NCBI GenBank assembly: GCA_905182985.1
Contig: CAJJDN010000076.1
Location: forward strand, 327,952-391,951
DNA: 64,000 bases
DNA from: Paramecium sonneborni
Lineage: Eukaryota > Ciliophora > Oligohymenophorea > Peniculida > Parameciidae
Reading direction: 5' to 3'
Position 1 is the stretch's first letter, and each line of letters opens with the position of its first letter. Under the pieces are notes generated by a model, which had not been told where the DNA came from, made no database searches, and was given only the letters and a program-made list of their open reading frames with translations. This document shows positions 39,901-52,826 of the stretch, piece by piece. Position numbers and translations under genes: made by a program.

Positions 39901-41979
39901 TTATCTATCTTTACTAACATATTTATAATCAGAATTGTTGATAAAATCCTCAACAAATCTATCATGTGATTTGCCAATCATATCAGGCATTAAAATTTAA
40001 ATATTTTAATTCATCAATTCACTTTTTGTATAATGAAATAATGCAGCTCCACTGGAATTGATTTATTAGATTAATCCAAATTTTTCATTATCACTAGATA
40101 ATACAATAGTTGGTGTTGGATCATTGCTAAAATCATGATTATCAATATCATCAATCTTACTATTGTTATATCCTTATATCATTTTACGTAAAGTATCATT
40201 TAAACTAACCCCATATTCTTTATCATTTAGAATTTCAATTAGAAAGACAGAATATAACATAATACTAGGTTGATGATTAGGACATACTCTTTTGAGTTTT
40301 TACCATAATTCTTAAACTTATCTAATGCTATCTGTAACTTTTTTGCCACTTATTTCTAATTTAGCAACATCTGGAGTTTCTTCATTTAATTCTGACCAAT
40401 ATTCCATATGAAGATAAGCACATTTTTCAATTTACATAGCTAAACCACTAATAATAGGTGGAGCAGCTGATATAGGTAATATTTCATGATTTGAAATAGT
40501 TTTTTCATTTTAATCATCTTAGATTTCACTTTCAACAATTCTTTTATACTTATATAAAACAAATTAAGTATCTAAACTAGGTTCGCATTCTTCAGCCTTT
40601 TATAATTCTTATAAAGCTTTATGTTTATAGGACATAACTTCTAATAAGAAGAAAGCATATTAAATTCTTAAATCTACATTCTTTTCAAACTTTTCTAATC
40701 CTTAATCCAAGATTCTATAGAGAGTAAGAATTAACAAAGCTTGTTTATCATTTTTAACTTCGGCATTGTTTTATTTAATTTATTAAATTAATCTCTTATT
40801 CCATCCAGGTTTATACTTTTTTAATGGACAATCTGATTTTTCACAGGTTTATCTATGTACTTCAATATATCCATCTAAAATGACTGCATATTTTGTTTCA
40901 CTTTACAATCTCAACAATGTCAATATATATCTAACTTAAGATATAATTTCTTCAGCACTATTCAATTTATTAACATTTGCCACTAAACTTTCTAATTGCC
41001 TGTCCCTTTAAGTTAAAACAATACTAATCACAAATGGAAGACCCACTAACCATGCAACTATAGAACCTCCTATCAAATTACCTTCCATTGCTGTTGCTAT
41101 TGCTAACATGAATGCACTCCACATCAATAATGAAGAAAGAGTAGAATGATATCTTGTAAATAAAAAACTATGATATTAAGTTCCAAGTGAAAATGCAAGA
41201 AATATTATTAAACTACCTCCTAATGTTATCACTAATAAAATATAAGTAAAGTTTCGATTATGCATTATTGAAAATGCTATCTCTGATATAATAACGTAAC
41301 TCTACATTATTGCATCTGCTCTACCATTTATCTTTGCTGTTTAATCATTTGCTCTGAATCTACATTCAAAATATGTGAAAATTATCGTCATTGATATACT
41401 TGTATATAATACCAAATTTAGAAATGCTGCTATGCAATATCCTATATGAATTGCAGTAAAACATTATAAATCATAAAATTTACTTATCCCATCTACATCA
41501 TCTATACACTTCCATGCAGATGTATTGTAATTTATTATTGGCATAAAAAATACTGTTATTACTAGTAATAACATTACTCTCAATATTGATGATGCTGTAC
41601 GATTTATGTATGAACTTGTATAATATTAATACCCAAAATATATTATTATGCATATTAATGAAATGAACAATCCTGTTTGAATCAATAAAAATATTACATA
41701 ACTCTACAAACTAGTAAAGTATACTTTCAAAAGCAAATGCTCTAAAAATACGTTTAAACCATTAGAAATCCCGTCATTTTACCAAACATACCCTATTTCT
41801 TCTCTAAACATATAACTATGTAATTATATGTATTAAATCAAATTCAAAATCGCTAAAAATAATGCATTGATTTTTGACTCCTTTTATAAAATATACAAGA
41901 ATCCAAATATAAAGTTCTTAACAAAATTACTCACTGTTTACAGTAATGAATTATCGTCGTAATTCTTTAAATTATTCAT
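36998..41979 (-). CDS. TmcB-like polytopic membrane protein with PAS domain
   Basis: Large plasma-membrane-type protein of the family named after Dictyostelium tiny macrocysts B, expanded in ciliates. ATG 41977-41979 (MNNLKNYDDNSLLQ) to TGA 36998-37000; several tiny introns, including a 19-nt one near 37.3 kb; roughly 1,640 residues. An N-terminal block of about eight hydrophobic segments (for example IFLLIQTGLFISLICIIIYF and ILRVMLLLVITVFFMPII) leads to the family's TPR-like region (VILDGYIEVHRQTCEKSDCPLKK). A PAS domain follows (NSSGAALFHYTKSELMNQNI then LMPDMIGKSHDRFVEDF), then an acidic linker and further membrane spans (FVIIVVVAGVILALSLAIVV, LGLFISFMIIILLIYLLYW). The end is the conserved-looking TRMTLLMIPVDNI. 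Function is unproven; sensing or signalling at the membrane is inferred from the PAS domain. Confidence 0.87.
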
Positions 41980-42411
41980 TAAAATAATTTATTATTAATT
42001 TTATATTTTATTCACATACTTCTCTCCTCAATTAAACACTCAATTCTATATCCTAAATAAGTTAGTTTCCTATTTCTGGTACACTCATCTCTTTCCATTT
42101 AGATAACAATTTTATCCAAAACTTTTATTAAAAAATAATCAATTTTCATCTTGTTTAAAGCTAAAACAGATAATAATTAAATATTTATTAAAGAACTTCT
42201 TTACTAATATTTATTATATTTATTCCTAACCATAATAGACTTATAAAATTTAATTTACCTTTGACATTTGATAATCATATAAAAATAATCCTGAAAATTT
42301 CATAAATTTGATGATAAATTTAACTTAATTATCATCATATCAAACATAGCATTATTGTATATTAGATATTTAAAATTTTTAAATGAATATAGTTATATTT
42401 AAATTTAATAG
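41980..42411. other. Divergent intergenic region
   Basis: About 430 bp between two divergently oriented genes. No coding signal or recognisable motif; it presumably carries both promoters. Confidence 0.6.
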
Positions 42412-43264
42412 ATGTCGACAATTCAAGAGCTCATTACTACATTATTTAATTTAGTATTAATCCAATAATACTTTTTGAGATTGTTAGTGATGATGACACC
42501 TGTACAAAAAATAGATACCTATAATCAAGTAGTTTAATTGAACAATTGAAAATAATAATTGAAATAGTAACTTAATTTTAACATAAAAAAACATTTGAAG
42601 CTTATAAAGCTCTTGAAAAAGAACTTCAAAAATATGAATCTGAAGTAAGGAATCATATTAGAGTATTTAAATTGTTTTATACTAAAGGATGAGTATCTAA
42701 TGCAGTAGAATTAAGATGATTTAATATCAAGACTAGAAGAAATAGAAAGAGAAAAAAATGAACTTTTCAGCAACACTAAATTAACTATTATTGTAAATTA
42801 TTTATAATCATATTGAGAAATTAAAAAGAGAAAATGAAGAATTGTATTAAAAAGTTAAATAATTAACATTTGAAATATAGTAACATAAAAATCTCACTGA
42901 AAAACTTTTAACTCATTCTGAAAAATGTAAAGCTAACGATTATCTGACACATGACTCTACAAAAATTAGTTAGACTAAATATTCAACAATAGATAACCAT
43001 AATTAAAAGATAATCAAATTAAAAACACATACTACTCCTAAAAAATTGCATACTGAAACATCTGTCGATATTTCTGTTATTGCAGCTATAAATTAAAAAA
43101 GATTAAGTTAATAAATGATTAAACAAAATTATTTTTAAAAAAAGGGATCAATAACATAACATTAACACATTAAAAAAAATAGACGATCATGTTCGTTTGT
43201 AAATTAATAATTGTAAATATTATTATATTATAATTAAAGGAATTTTTTGACAACAAGCATGTGA
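42412..43264 (+). CDS. Small coiled-coil protein, unrecognised
   Basis: ATG 42412-42414 (MSTIQELITTLFNL) to TGA 43262-43264. Three introns at 42454-42479 (26 nt), 42663-42687 (25) and 42793-42817 (25) give exactly 259 codons. The middle is a charged helix with heptad-like spacing (YKALEKELQKYESE, LISRLEEIEREKNELF, LKRENEELYQKVKQL). The C-terminus is basic and Ser/Thr/Gln-rich. No family was recognised. It converges on the zinc-finger gene, with 36 bp between the two stops. Confidence 0.78.
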
Positions 43265-43300
43265 ATTAATTTAATTTCATTCCTTTTTAACTATTTCATC

Positions 43301-44207
43301 TCAAAATTAATATATTTTTCTATTCATCTCTATTTAATCTTAAAAATTCTAACAATTATGAGAATTTATATCTTAAAAATTTTAGAAAATAGGATTAAAA
43401 CAATAAAAGCAAATTTTAAATCTTATTCCTAATCCCATTTCAAAGTGATCTAATTAAAGTGTACATGTCTCATGAGAGGCAAGAGATTTACAATTCAAAC
43501 AACATTAAATATTACATTTTGAACAATAAAATATTGGCTATCCAAAATAAATAAATTCTATATCGCAAGTTGGATTAGGACAACATGACTTAAATGATTT
43601 AGAGATTTTTTAAAAAATTTATTCTTTTAGATTTGAATTGAGTTAGCATTTACAAGTAGGACAATTAGTCAAACCTTGTTAATCAATTTTAAAATAAAGA
43701 CATAAATTGTGAAATTAATGTCCACATTATTAGATTTAGCATTTTTCTTCATCTAAATCATTTATGTAAAAATCACAAATGCTACAAATTTTCTAATTAA
43801 TAATTCTATTCTTCTTTTTCTAATAACAAACCATTTAGACTAAGTCTTCTTATTTTTTGTTCTATTAATTCTCAATATTTTTTCTTAAATCTTCTTATTT
43901 CTATGTAAAGATATTATAATTCTAAAAATTTTATGTTAATTTTTTTACATCATCAATTAGAAATTTATTAAAGAGTTCTAATTTTTGAAAGGGAGATTGT
44001 TATGATTCCTCTAATTATTTATTTACATCATATAAATAATTGACCGCCTTTTTAATATCTTATTCTGTAATTAGAATTCTAATTATTTAAAACATAATAC
44101 TTTCTACCCCATGCAACCCCTAGAACAAATGAATCAATCATTAATTCTTTGCCCCTGTTTCCTGATTCAACTATTGTTTCAATTATATTAACGATTAAGT
44201 CATCCAT
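43301..44207 (-). CDS. RING/IBR-type zinc-finger protein
   Basis: Probable ubiquitin-ligase-type zinc-binding protein. ATG 44205-44207 (MDDLIVNIIETIVESGN) to TGA 43301-43303, with a 22-nt intron at 44079-44100, gives 294 residues. An N-terminal helical part precedes a RING (CSICDFYINDLDEEKC, then CGHQFHNLC and CPTCKC). A second cysteine-rich segment follows (CCPNPTCDIEFIYF, then YCSKCNIQCCLNC, SHETC), typical of an IBR. A possible third part (CFYCFNP) is short, so whether it is a full RING-IBR-RING ligase is unclear. It resembles the broken zinc-finger gene at 28652-29415 in type, and is intact. Confidence 0.85.
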
Positions 44208-44318
44208 GGAAATAATAAATTTATTAATTTCTAAACTAAACTAAAAATGATTTTAAATATGTAATTTTTATAATTAATAATAATAAATATGGATATAAAT
44301 TTATTAATATCGAATGAT

Positions 44319-45528
<1,210 letters not shown>

Positions 45529-45747
45529 AAAATATTATCGTTACAAACTCAAATAAATGTCTAATAAATTTTTTGATAGTAAATTAGATTGTTAATCACT
45601 TTGAATAATAGAAGAATAAAACAAATGAAATTCAATGATATAAAGCACTTTAAGATTATCATCATAGTTAAAGAATAAAAAATAAAAAATTAGAATGTTT
45701 TTAAATTATAATAAGCTAGATTGAAATATAAATAAAATTATATTAAA

Positions 45748-46610
45748 ATGGCTAACGTTGCTTTCTTGGATCCTTTAAAGAATGAACCAAATCTTTAAAC
45801 TGCATAAGATGTTGATGATTATATAAATACATTAACTTAACATTAAAATGCATGTGAAAAGTAATAAAAATACATGGAGGCTGAAGATGCAAGGAAAAGA
45901 ATAATTGAACTGAGAAAGCAACTTATTACAAAAAAAAAGAAAGAATTAATAGTTAATTGGTAAAACTAGAAAGAATAAGCTGACAGAGCATATATGGAAG
46001 AATATAATTAATTCAATTAGTTTTGGGATAACAAGATGTTAAATTTCAATGAAGAAGCAAAGTAAGTAGAATAGGAATTACAAAATCGATAGTAGAATGA
46101 ATTGAAGTAATTATAAGAAGAGCTAGAGAGAACTACTCCTTAAAAACCTAAGGAATCTTCGGAAGTGTTGAATCTAAAGAAAATAGAGGAACACTTGGCA
46201 AAACAAAAGAAGTACAATTTAATATAATATAAGTTATGTGGAAGCACATGCTATATAGAATAAACGTGCTTAGATAGAAGAGGAAGAGCAAAAAATATAT
46301 ACAATAGCAAGAACTCAGAAAATCAAATCATAATTACAACAATTAGAATAGAGACACTTAAATGAATTGAGTGCTTTACAGTAAAGAATTAAGGCAGGAT
46401 AGGATGAGTTAAGAAAAAATAGAAGCATTGATTTGGAAAGGTAATATATATTCATTTATATACAGATTGATGCAAAAGTATTAAAATACAAAGAAAGATT
46501 TAGAGTAAAAAGAATAAATGGACATATTAGCTTTTGATGGATAATTTAAAACAAAAGGGTGTAGTAGTTAGAGTACTTATAAAAGTGTGATGATGATGGC
46601 TAAAAAATGA
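45748..46610 (+). CDS. Coiled-coil protein, unrecognised
   Basis: ATG 45748-45750 (MANVAFLDPLKNEPNLQTAQ) to TGA 46608-46610. A 22-nt intron (GTACAATTT...ATATAAG, near 46210) and a 25-nt intron (GTAATATAT...ATACAG, near 46441) give exactly 272 codons. After about 45 residues the protein is nearly all charged helix (ARKRIIELRKQLITKKKKEL, EEAKQVEQELQNRQQNELK, LKKIEEHLAKQKNYVEAHA, IEEEEQKIY), ending SVMMMAKK. Length and composition suit a ciliary or basal-body structural protein, but that is inference. It is divergent from the Aurora-like kinase. Confidence 0.8.
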
Positions 46611-46709
46611 TGATTGTGCATTTGCCATAATTTTTAATACTATTATTCATTTAGTAATTTGATAGGATCTATTTTCTTATAACAAAGCTGTTACCTTCTA
46701 AAAAAGATT

Positions 46710-48145
46710 TCATTCATTAACATATAACTGTTATCTTATCTTATTACTCATCATTATTCCTATCCATACTTAATCCACATCATTTGATTCTTTTTACATT
46801 AAATTCTCTAGTTAAATCCAATTCTTTAATCTATAATCATTTGGTCTCTAATTTGTTTCATCAGAGTAGATACCAATAGCAATATTTAATTGTGGAAATA
46901 TCATATTTTACACATTTTGCATTTTCATTCCTACAATCTTCCATACTACTCTGAAATATCAACCTCCATTTTTTATTTAATTTAGAAATTTTCCCCATTT
47001 TATTATTATTAAGTAGCGCAAATCAATTAGCCTCCAAAAATATAAATATTCATCCTGTATCAACTAATCTATTCATATTCAAAGCTTGAATTAATTCTTT
47101 AGCTATATGCATTCTTCCATTTTGTTCTAATCCATCACAACATATTGGAATTTATTTTGGTATTCAAAACAGTTATTGTTCTTTTCATTTTTCTCTTTCT
47201 ATTTCTATTTCTATGGTTCTACTTTTCAAATCAAACCTTCTGTTAGAGAATCTACTGAAGCAAATATTTTTTATAATTAAATTACTAAATTTAATCATTT
47301 AAGTATAGTTTATGAAAGAATTTGTTTCACTTTCTAAAATATTTTTAATTACAAAAAATCCTTAACATTTCCCCTTAAATTGCAATCATTCTATTTTAAT
47401 ATATGAACCATATTTCGAATCTCATTACTTTTGCATTTCAATTCTTCTATTATTACACCTAAACTATAGCAATCAGCTTTATTATCGTACTCCAATCCTT
47501 TACATACTTCTGGTGCCATATAATAAGGAGTTCCACATATAGATTTCAATTTTTGTTTTCCTTTCAATTCAACGGCTAAACCGAAATCTCCAATTTTTAT
47601 GTGATTCTAAATCATCATAATATTTTCAGGTTTCACATCTCTATGAACTATACGTCTATCATGTAAATACGAAAATGCTTGCAATATTTCATATATCATT
47701 TATTATTTCTATACTTCATTTATTTAATCTAATTTATCATATAGTTTGTATAGCGAAGATTCACAACATTCCAAAATTATTACCACTTCTTTATCATCAC
47801 TCATCACACCATAAAATTTCATTATATTAGAATGATTCAATTAAGATAATATTTTTATTTCTTATGTTAACAATTTCGAGAGATTGAATTAATTAATGAT
47901 TGACTTCTTTATTATTTTGATTGCGAATATACAATTAGTTATCTTGTCACTATAAAATAGTTTATTATTTTATACACAGCCATATAAACATCGCTATATT
48001 TGCCTTTTCCCAAAAATTTGATTTTTTTAAATCTGTCAGATATTTAAAAATACTCTTTGCGAGGAGTTTGAGGCAAAGGCATGGATATGTTTTATTTGGT
48101 TTTTATGTTAAAAATTTAAGGTTAACGATTTTCATAGGTTGCCAT
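46710..48145 (-). CDS. Polo-like protein kinase; C-terminal half unresolved
   Basis: ATG 48143-48145 (MATYENRQPQIFN). The kinase domain has FLGKGKYSDVYMA, a 26-nt intron just after it, the lysine motif CIFAIKIIKKS, VVIILECCESSLYKL, catalytic loop RIVHRDVKPENIMM, KIGDFGLAVELKGK and the activation segment SICGTPYYMAPEVCKGLEYD. GDFGLA with CGTPYYMAPEV points to the polo-like or related group. After YSLGVIIEELK (about 47.4 kb) the usual C-lobe is not recognisable and the frame changes with several TGA codons. A further coding-like stretch (HIAKELIQALNMNRLVDTG; NQRPNDYRLKNWIQLENL) leads to TGA 46710-46712. Either introns were missed, or the 3' half is damaged or a different gene. The first 275 bp of this gene are repeated at 49107-49381. 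Confidence 0.65.
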
Positions 48146-49105
48146 TTTAAAATAAGTGTAATTTGTTAACATTTAATAAAAATTTGATTATTTTTTAAAA
48201 ACTCCATAAAAATATATTTTTAATTATTAGATAATATTATTATTTAAATTGATTTATGCATCTAAAAAATCAAGCACAACCTGGGCACACTTTAAATTTA
48301 GAATGAATTAAAATATCACAATCTCTAAAAATAATATAAGAAAATTACAAACAGAAAAATTTTTTGCATCTCTTACAATTAGAATGGATAACAGTAGTTT
48401 ATTCTTAACAACCAAAACAAATATGTTCTAAACCATCATTTTACATTTCAAAAACTCCTAAAGTTTCATAACCATCACTTCTGAGAATCTAATGAGGGAG
48501 TACAATCCAAGTTGAACAAATTGGACATAGAAGTGGTGGAGAACAAACTTTACTATAACAAACAGGACATTTATAAAAATTATATCTATTTGAAATTTCA
48601 AATTGTATTACACTATTTCTAAATGACATTGACATAATGTTGGTTGATTCACTATTAATTTTTATGGGAATCCTATTTTTACTAATTAAGTAATCATTTT
48701 ATGATTCTTCAATTCTTATGGTGAAACAAATTTCTTATTTATAAATTAATCAATTTATTTACCAAAATTTCTTAGCTAAATTGATATTCATTTAAAGGAC
48801 ATAAATATTATCCATCAGTTGTTTATGTTATTTTTATTAATTAATGTATTGCCCCTGCAAAAGATATAACATTAATTTGAATAGCTGCTTATTCACACTT
48901 ATCAGTCCATTCAAATAAATCAAGTTTATCATCTGAATATGTTGATGTAGTCACAAATAATATACTTGATTAGGCATGTAATTATGTAGCTGAAAATACA
49001 TGTAAAGCAGTCTAAATTTGATTGTTTCTTCTATACTTATAAACATGCTGCCATTGAAAAACCGGCTTCATTTATTGAATGAATTGTTGACAAATATTAT
49101 TTTAT
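47871..49105. repeat. Redundant contig end, left of the single N
   Basis: 1,235 bp that recur, apparently unchanged, at 49107-50341 (offset 1,236 bp), separated by one N at 49106. It covers the 5' end of the polo-like kinase and the 3' two-thirds of the SSL1-like gene. As with the larger gap, this looks like unmerged overlapping contig ends. Confidence 0.93.
48270..49105 (-). pseudogene. Duplicate, 5'-truncated SSL1/p44 gene (assembly redundancy)
   Basis: Matches 49506-50341, the 3' part of the complete SSL1-like gene, from inside the VWA region to TGA 48270-48272, and is cut off by the N at 49106. Most likely the same genomic locus as the intact copy. Confidence 0.88.
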
Positions 49106-49106
49106 N
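49106..49106. other. Single-N contig join
   Basis: One ambiguous base marks the join between the two 1,235-bp duplicate ends. Confidence 0.95.
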
Positions 49107-49381
49107 CAATTTCGAGAGATTGAATTAATTAATGATTGACTTCTTTATTATTTTGATTGCGAATATACAATTAGTTATCTTGTCACTATAAAATAGTTTA
49201 TTATTTTATACACAGCCATATAAACATCGCTATATTTGCCTTTTCCCAAAAATTTGATTTTTTTAAATCTGTCAGATATTTAAAAATACTCTTTGCGAGG
49301 AGTTTGAGGCAAAGGCATGGATATGTTTTATTTGGTTTTTATGTTAAAAATTTAAGGTTAACGATTTTCATAGGTTGCCAT
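49107..49381 (-). pseudogene. Duplicate 5' end of the polo-like kinase (assembly redundancy)
   Basis: Repeats 47871-48145: ATG (49379-49381), the glycine loop, the first intron and the start of the lysine region, then stops at the N. Confidence 0.88.
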
Positions 49382-50341
49382 TTTAAAATAAGTGTAATTT
49401 GTTAACATTTAATAAAAATTTGATTATTTTTTAAAAACTCCATAAAAATATATTTTTAATTATTAGATAATATTATTATTTAAATTGATTTATGCATCTA
49501 AAAAATCAAGCACAACCTGGGCACACTTTAAATTTAGAATGAATTAAAATATCACAATCTCTAAAAATAATATAAGAAAATTACAAACAGAAAAATTTTT
49601 TGCATCTCTTACAATTAGAATGGATAACAGTAGTTTATTCTTAACAACCAAAACAAATATGTTCTAAACCATCATTTTACATTTCAAAAACTCCTAAAGT
49701 TTCATAACCATCACTTCTGAGAATCTAATGAGGGAGTACAATCCAAGTTGAACAAATTGGACATAGAAGTGGTGGAGAACAAACTTTACTATAACAAACA
49801 GGACATTTATAAAAATTATATCTATTTGAAATTTCAAATTGTATTACACTATTTCTAAATGACATTGACATAATGTTGGTTGATTCACTATTAATTTTTA
49901 TGGGAATCCTATTTTTACTAATTAAGTAATCATTTTATGATTCTTCAATTCTTATGGTGAAACAAATTTCTTATTTATAAATTAATCAATTTATTTACCA
50001 AAATTTCTTAGCTAAATTGATATTCATTTAAAGGACATAAATATTATCCATCAGTTGTTTATGTTATTTTTATTAATTAATGTATTGCCCCTGCAAAAGA
50101 TATAACATTAATTTGAATAGCTGCTTATTCACACTTATCAGTCCATTCAAATAAATCAAGTTTATCATCTGAATATGTTGATGTAGTCACAAATAATATA
50201 CTTGATTAGGCATGTAATTATGTAGCTGAAAATACATGTAAAGCAGTCTAAATTTGATTGTTTCTTCTATACTTATAAACATGCTGCCATTGAAAAACCG
50301 GCTTCATTTATTGAATGAATTGTTGACAAATATTATTTTAT
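49107..50341. repeat. Redundant contig end, right of the single N
   Basis: Second copy of 47871-49105. Here the SSL1-like gene continues to its start at 50720, whereas the kinase is cut at the N. Confidence 0.93.
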
Positions 50342-50720
50342 GTTTTAACAAGATGAAGTAAAATCCAAAATGGTTGTACATTTATATTCTTCTGCTACTG
50401 CAATGCCTATTTAAGACAAAGGATTGCATTCTAAAAATTATTCAATAAATGCCTATATATATATTATTATGTATTACAGGTAAATGTAATAAAGCAACTG
50501 ACAAACGACTTGGCTTAAAATCATTTATTTTAGATGATTTGGTAGTGTCTATAATAATTAAGAGATTTCTCATTAGAAGTGGGTTTTGTGTAATCAAAAA
50601 TTAAGCATCTTATTCTTTTTTCTTATGTAGTTTATCTTAATGATAGTTATTACCCTAAGCAGGATGATTTCTAATTTTCTCTTCATATTCATTAAATTTG
50701 GTATTGCCTTCTAATTCCAT
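49506..50720 (-). CDS. SSL1: TFIIH core subunit SSL1/p44-like
   Basis: Nuclear subunit of TFIIH (p44/GTF2H2 in animals), which partners the XPD helicase in transcription initiation and nucleotide-excision repair. ATG 50718-50720 (MELEGNTKFNEYEEK) to TGA 49506-49508. Five introns (25, 25, 29, 26, 24 nt) leave exactly 362 codons. The VWA-type N-terminal domain runs LLIIIDTTKSSKINDFKPSR, PAFIEQFLECNPLSQIGI and INVISFAGAIHQLIKIT. Next comes KNHKMITQLVKIGFPQKL with a CQCH. Zinc fingers follow: CPVCYSKVCSPPLLCPIC, HICFGCQEQT, CKRCKKFFCLDCDILIH and VCPGC near the end. The order and the FC.DCD.LIH...CPGC ending are characteristic of SSL1. Slightly shorter than human p44 (395 residues). The start lies 68 bp from a divergent tRNA gene. 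Confidence 0.92.
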
Positions 50721-50788
50721 TTATAAAAAAAGAATTTTATTTTTACCTTCATATATTTATTAAAAATAGATATGAAAATCTCAATACA

Positions 50789-50862
50789 GGTCTCGTAGCT
50801 CAGTTGGTTAGAGCGTCAGTCTAATAAGCTGACGGTCGAGGGTTCGATCCCCTCCGAGACCA
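50789..50862 (+). tRNA. tRNA-Ile (anticodon AAU)
   Basis: 74-nt cloverleaf: acceptor GGTCTCG/CGAGACC with discriminator A; D arm GCTC/GAGC with loop AGTTGGTTA (box A); anticodon arm TCAGT/GCTGA with loop CTAATAA, so anticodon AAT (read as IAU for isoleucine); T arm GAGGG/CCCTC with TTCGATC (box B). No intron. All stems pair, with one T-G at the base of the anticodon loop. Confidence 0.97.
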
Positions 50863-50869
50863 TTTTTTT
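50863..50869 (+). terminator. RNA polymerase III terminator
   Basis: Run of seven T immediately after the tRNA discriminator base, the standard Pol III stop signal. It ends 23 bp before the stop codon of the convergent gene on the other strand. Confidence 0.9.
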
Positions 50870-50891
50870 ATAATTTAAATAAATTTATATC

Positions 50892-52450
50892 TCATTTGTT
50901 TATTTATAAAGTTTTTTTCACATTCGTAGTTTATGAGAGAGTTCTTCTTATTCTATTTTTTGCTGCTATATCTCCATATTCTTCTTTTCGATTCAAAAAT
51001 TTATTTAGTAATTCATTTTTTAAAGGCATTCTTAAATTCATTTATTACTATGATTTTTTAAGAGCTTCTTCCTCTTTCAATTTCTAAAGACTTTATTAAA
51101 ATGAACTTTATCTATTTACAATAGAACGAACAGGACTATTAATAATCTATGATCTAATTTATTCATTTTATAAATGAATAGATTTTTAATTATTTCTTTA
51201 ACTCATTCTCAAACGACTCTATTTTATTGTTTGTTTAGTTTAAGAAACATTTATTATACTATGATGATTATTAATCTAAGAATCATTTTATTCTTCTGAA
51301 TTATTTGATTAAGAATAGTGTATAGAATTAATTGAATGAGTTGATCGTATTTTATTTTTTTAAACAATCGTTTGCTTTTAATGTTCATCCAAATCTTCAT
51401 TACTTTTCTTAAAATTATAATGTCTAGACAGAGTTTTTTTAGCAATAATTTCTCCAGTCAAAGATACTTTATTATTGAAAAATTTATCATTCCTTGATAT
51501 TTAAGTTTTACATTTATTTGGTAAATTATCCTCTATAGTAGGTAATACTTATGCTTTGAAATAATCATAATCAAATATAAGTAATTGACCTTCTTCACTA
51601 ATACAGAAAGCAGTACCATTACTTAATGATGTTTTATTGTTTAATTCATTTTCACCTATAAGTTATCCTTATGTAAATATATGAACTGCTTTTGCAACTC
51701 CCTTTTCCAATTCTCTTAATTCAAAAATTCCTTTAATAACCAAATATATTTATTTAATCATTTGTTCCTATAAATAAACAATATCTAAGCATTAAAATGT
51801 TTATGACATAGAATTGGCATAGAACTTACGAACTTAGGCATAAGGAACATTCTTAAAGATAGGAAAGGCATACAATTATGAGATTTCTTTAGTAATTCGA
51901 CTGACTTCAAATGTCATTAGATTCACTCTGAAATCATGTTTAGAAATTGCTGCAACTTTACAGGCTGTTTTTGATGTAACATTCCAATCTGATCTAAAAT
52001 CATGAATGTATACATGTCAGAATAGCATTCACTTCCAAAAATAAGAAGATTCGATCCAAAATGTTTAAGATGTATCATTTCTTGATTTCCTTTATTCAAA
52101 ACCACATCTCCAGATAAAATGATTATCAGTTTATTTTAATCCAATTAATTTTTTGAGAATATCACCTAATTTTTTTGGAACTATTCAAATCTCATAAGCT
52201 ATCAGATTATGATTAGATATACTTAACAACATTCTATAAGAAACTCATTATCACTAGTTCTAAAAAATTCATGTCCTCTCAACAATTGACCTAATTTCTC
52301 ATTTTCTTATTCAAGTCGTATGGTTGGGTCTTTCAATAATAATTACATGCATTATTGAGTAGTTTATTAATTTCTTGTATACAATAAATCTGGTCGTTAG
52401 AGTTTCTCAAAATGAATATCTGTAATTGTAGATTAATTGTTTTTTTTCAT
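50892..52450 (-). CDS. Cyclic-nucleotide-binding-domain protein
   Basis: ATG 52448-52450 (MKKNNQSTITDIHFEKL) to TGA 50892-50894. Introns of 24 nt (GTATATCTA...TGATAG) and 20 nt (GTATACATT...TTTTAG) leave exactly 505 codons. The N-terminal part has a cNMP-binding fold: LMRFEQFQKNQVIFSKNQLD, LIIILSGDVVLNKG, GSECYSDISDWNVTSKTACK, AAISKHDF. A second, more diverged one follows: FPIFKNVPYAQVRKFY, EQMIKQIYLVIKGIFELREL, FTQGQLIGENELNNKTSLS, LLIFDYDYFKAQV. The canonical phosphate-binding Gly-Glu...Arg-Ala cassette is not complete in either, so ligand binding is uncertain. The C-terminus is basic and Gln/Ser-rich. No channel or kinase domain is attached. It resembles the many stand-alone cNMP-domain proteins of ciliates. 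Confidence 0.85.
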
Positions 52451-52826
52451 TAATTATTAAATTTAAGGTTATCATTTAGTTTTATGTAATTTTAATAGAA
52501 GTAAATCTTGGATATCCTTTTTAAATAGATTGATAAAATATCTAGATTTAGAATATATAGTTAAAACATATGAATTATAATATTTTTGATTGTTTAGTCA
52601 TTAAAATTAATAAAATAATGGAAATAATAAAAAGGAGTATGAAATGATTCATCATCTAAAGATAAAAATGAAAAAAATAAGACAATAAATAATACTAATA
52701 AGATTGATATTAGTTTTTTAGTGTTTTTAAAAGAAATACATAAAAATAAATTAAATGAATAAAAACTAATTGAGTATATAGTTTATTCTACTTTTTAAAG
52801 AATTGTGATTAATATGATAATAATAA
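52451..52826. other. Intergenic, no gene seen
   Basis: 376 bp of AT-rich sequence upstream of the cNMP-binding gene and downstream of the alveolin-like gene. Nothing was recognised. Confidence 0.6.

Noticed and set aside
46710..47200. Kelch repeat suggested by IYIFGG
   Set aside because: Only one short motif occurs, in one of three competing frames, without a repeating set of glycine pairs and spaced Tyr/Trp.
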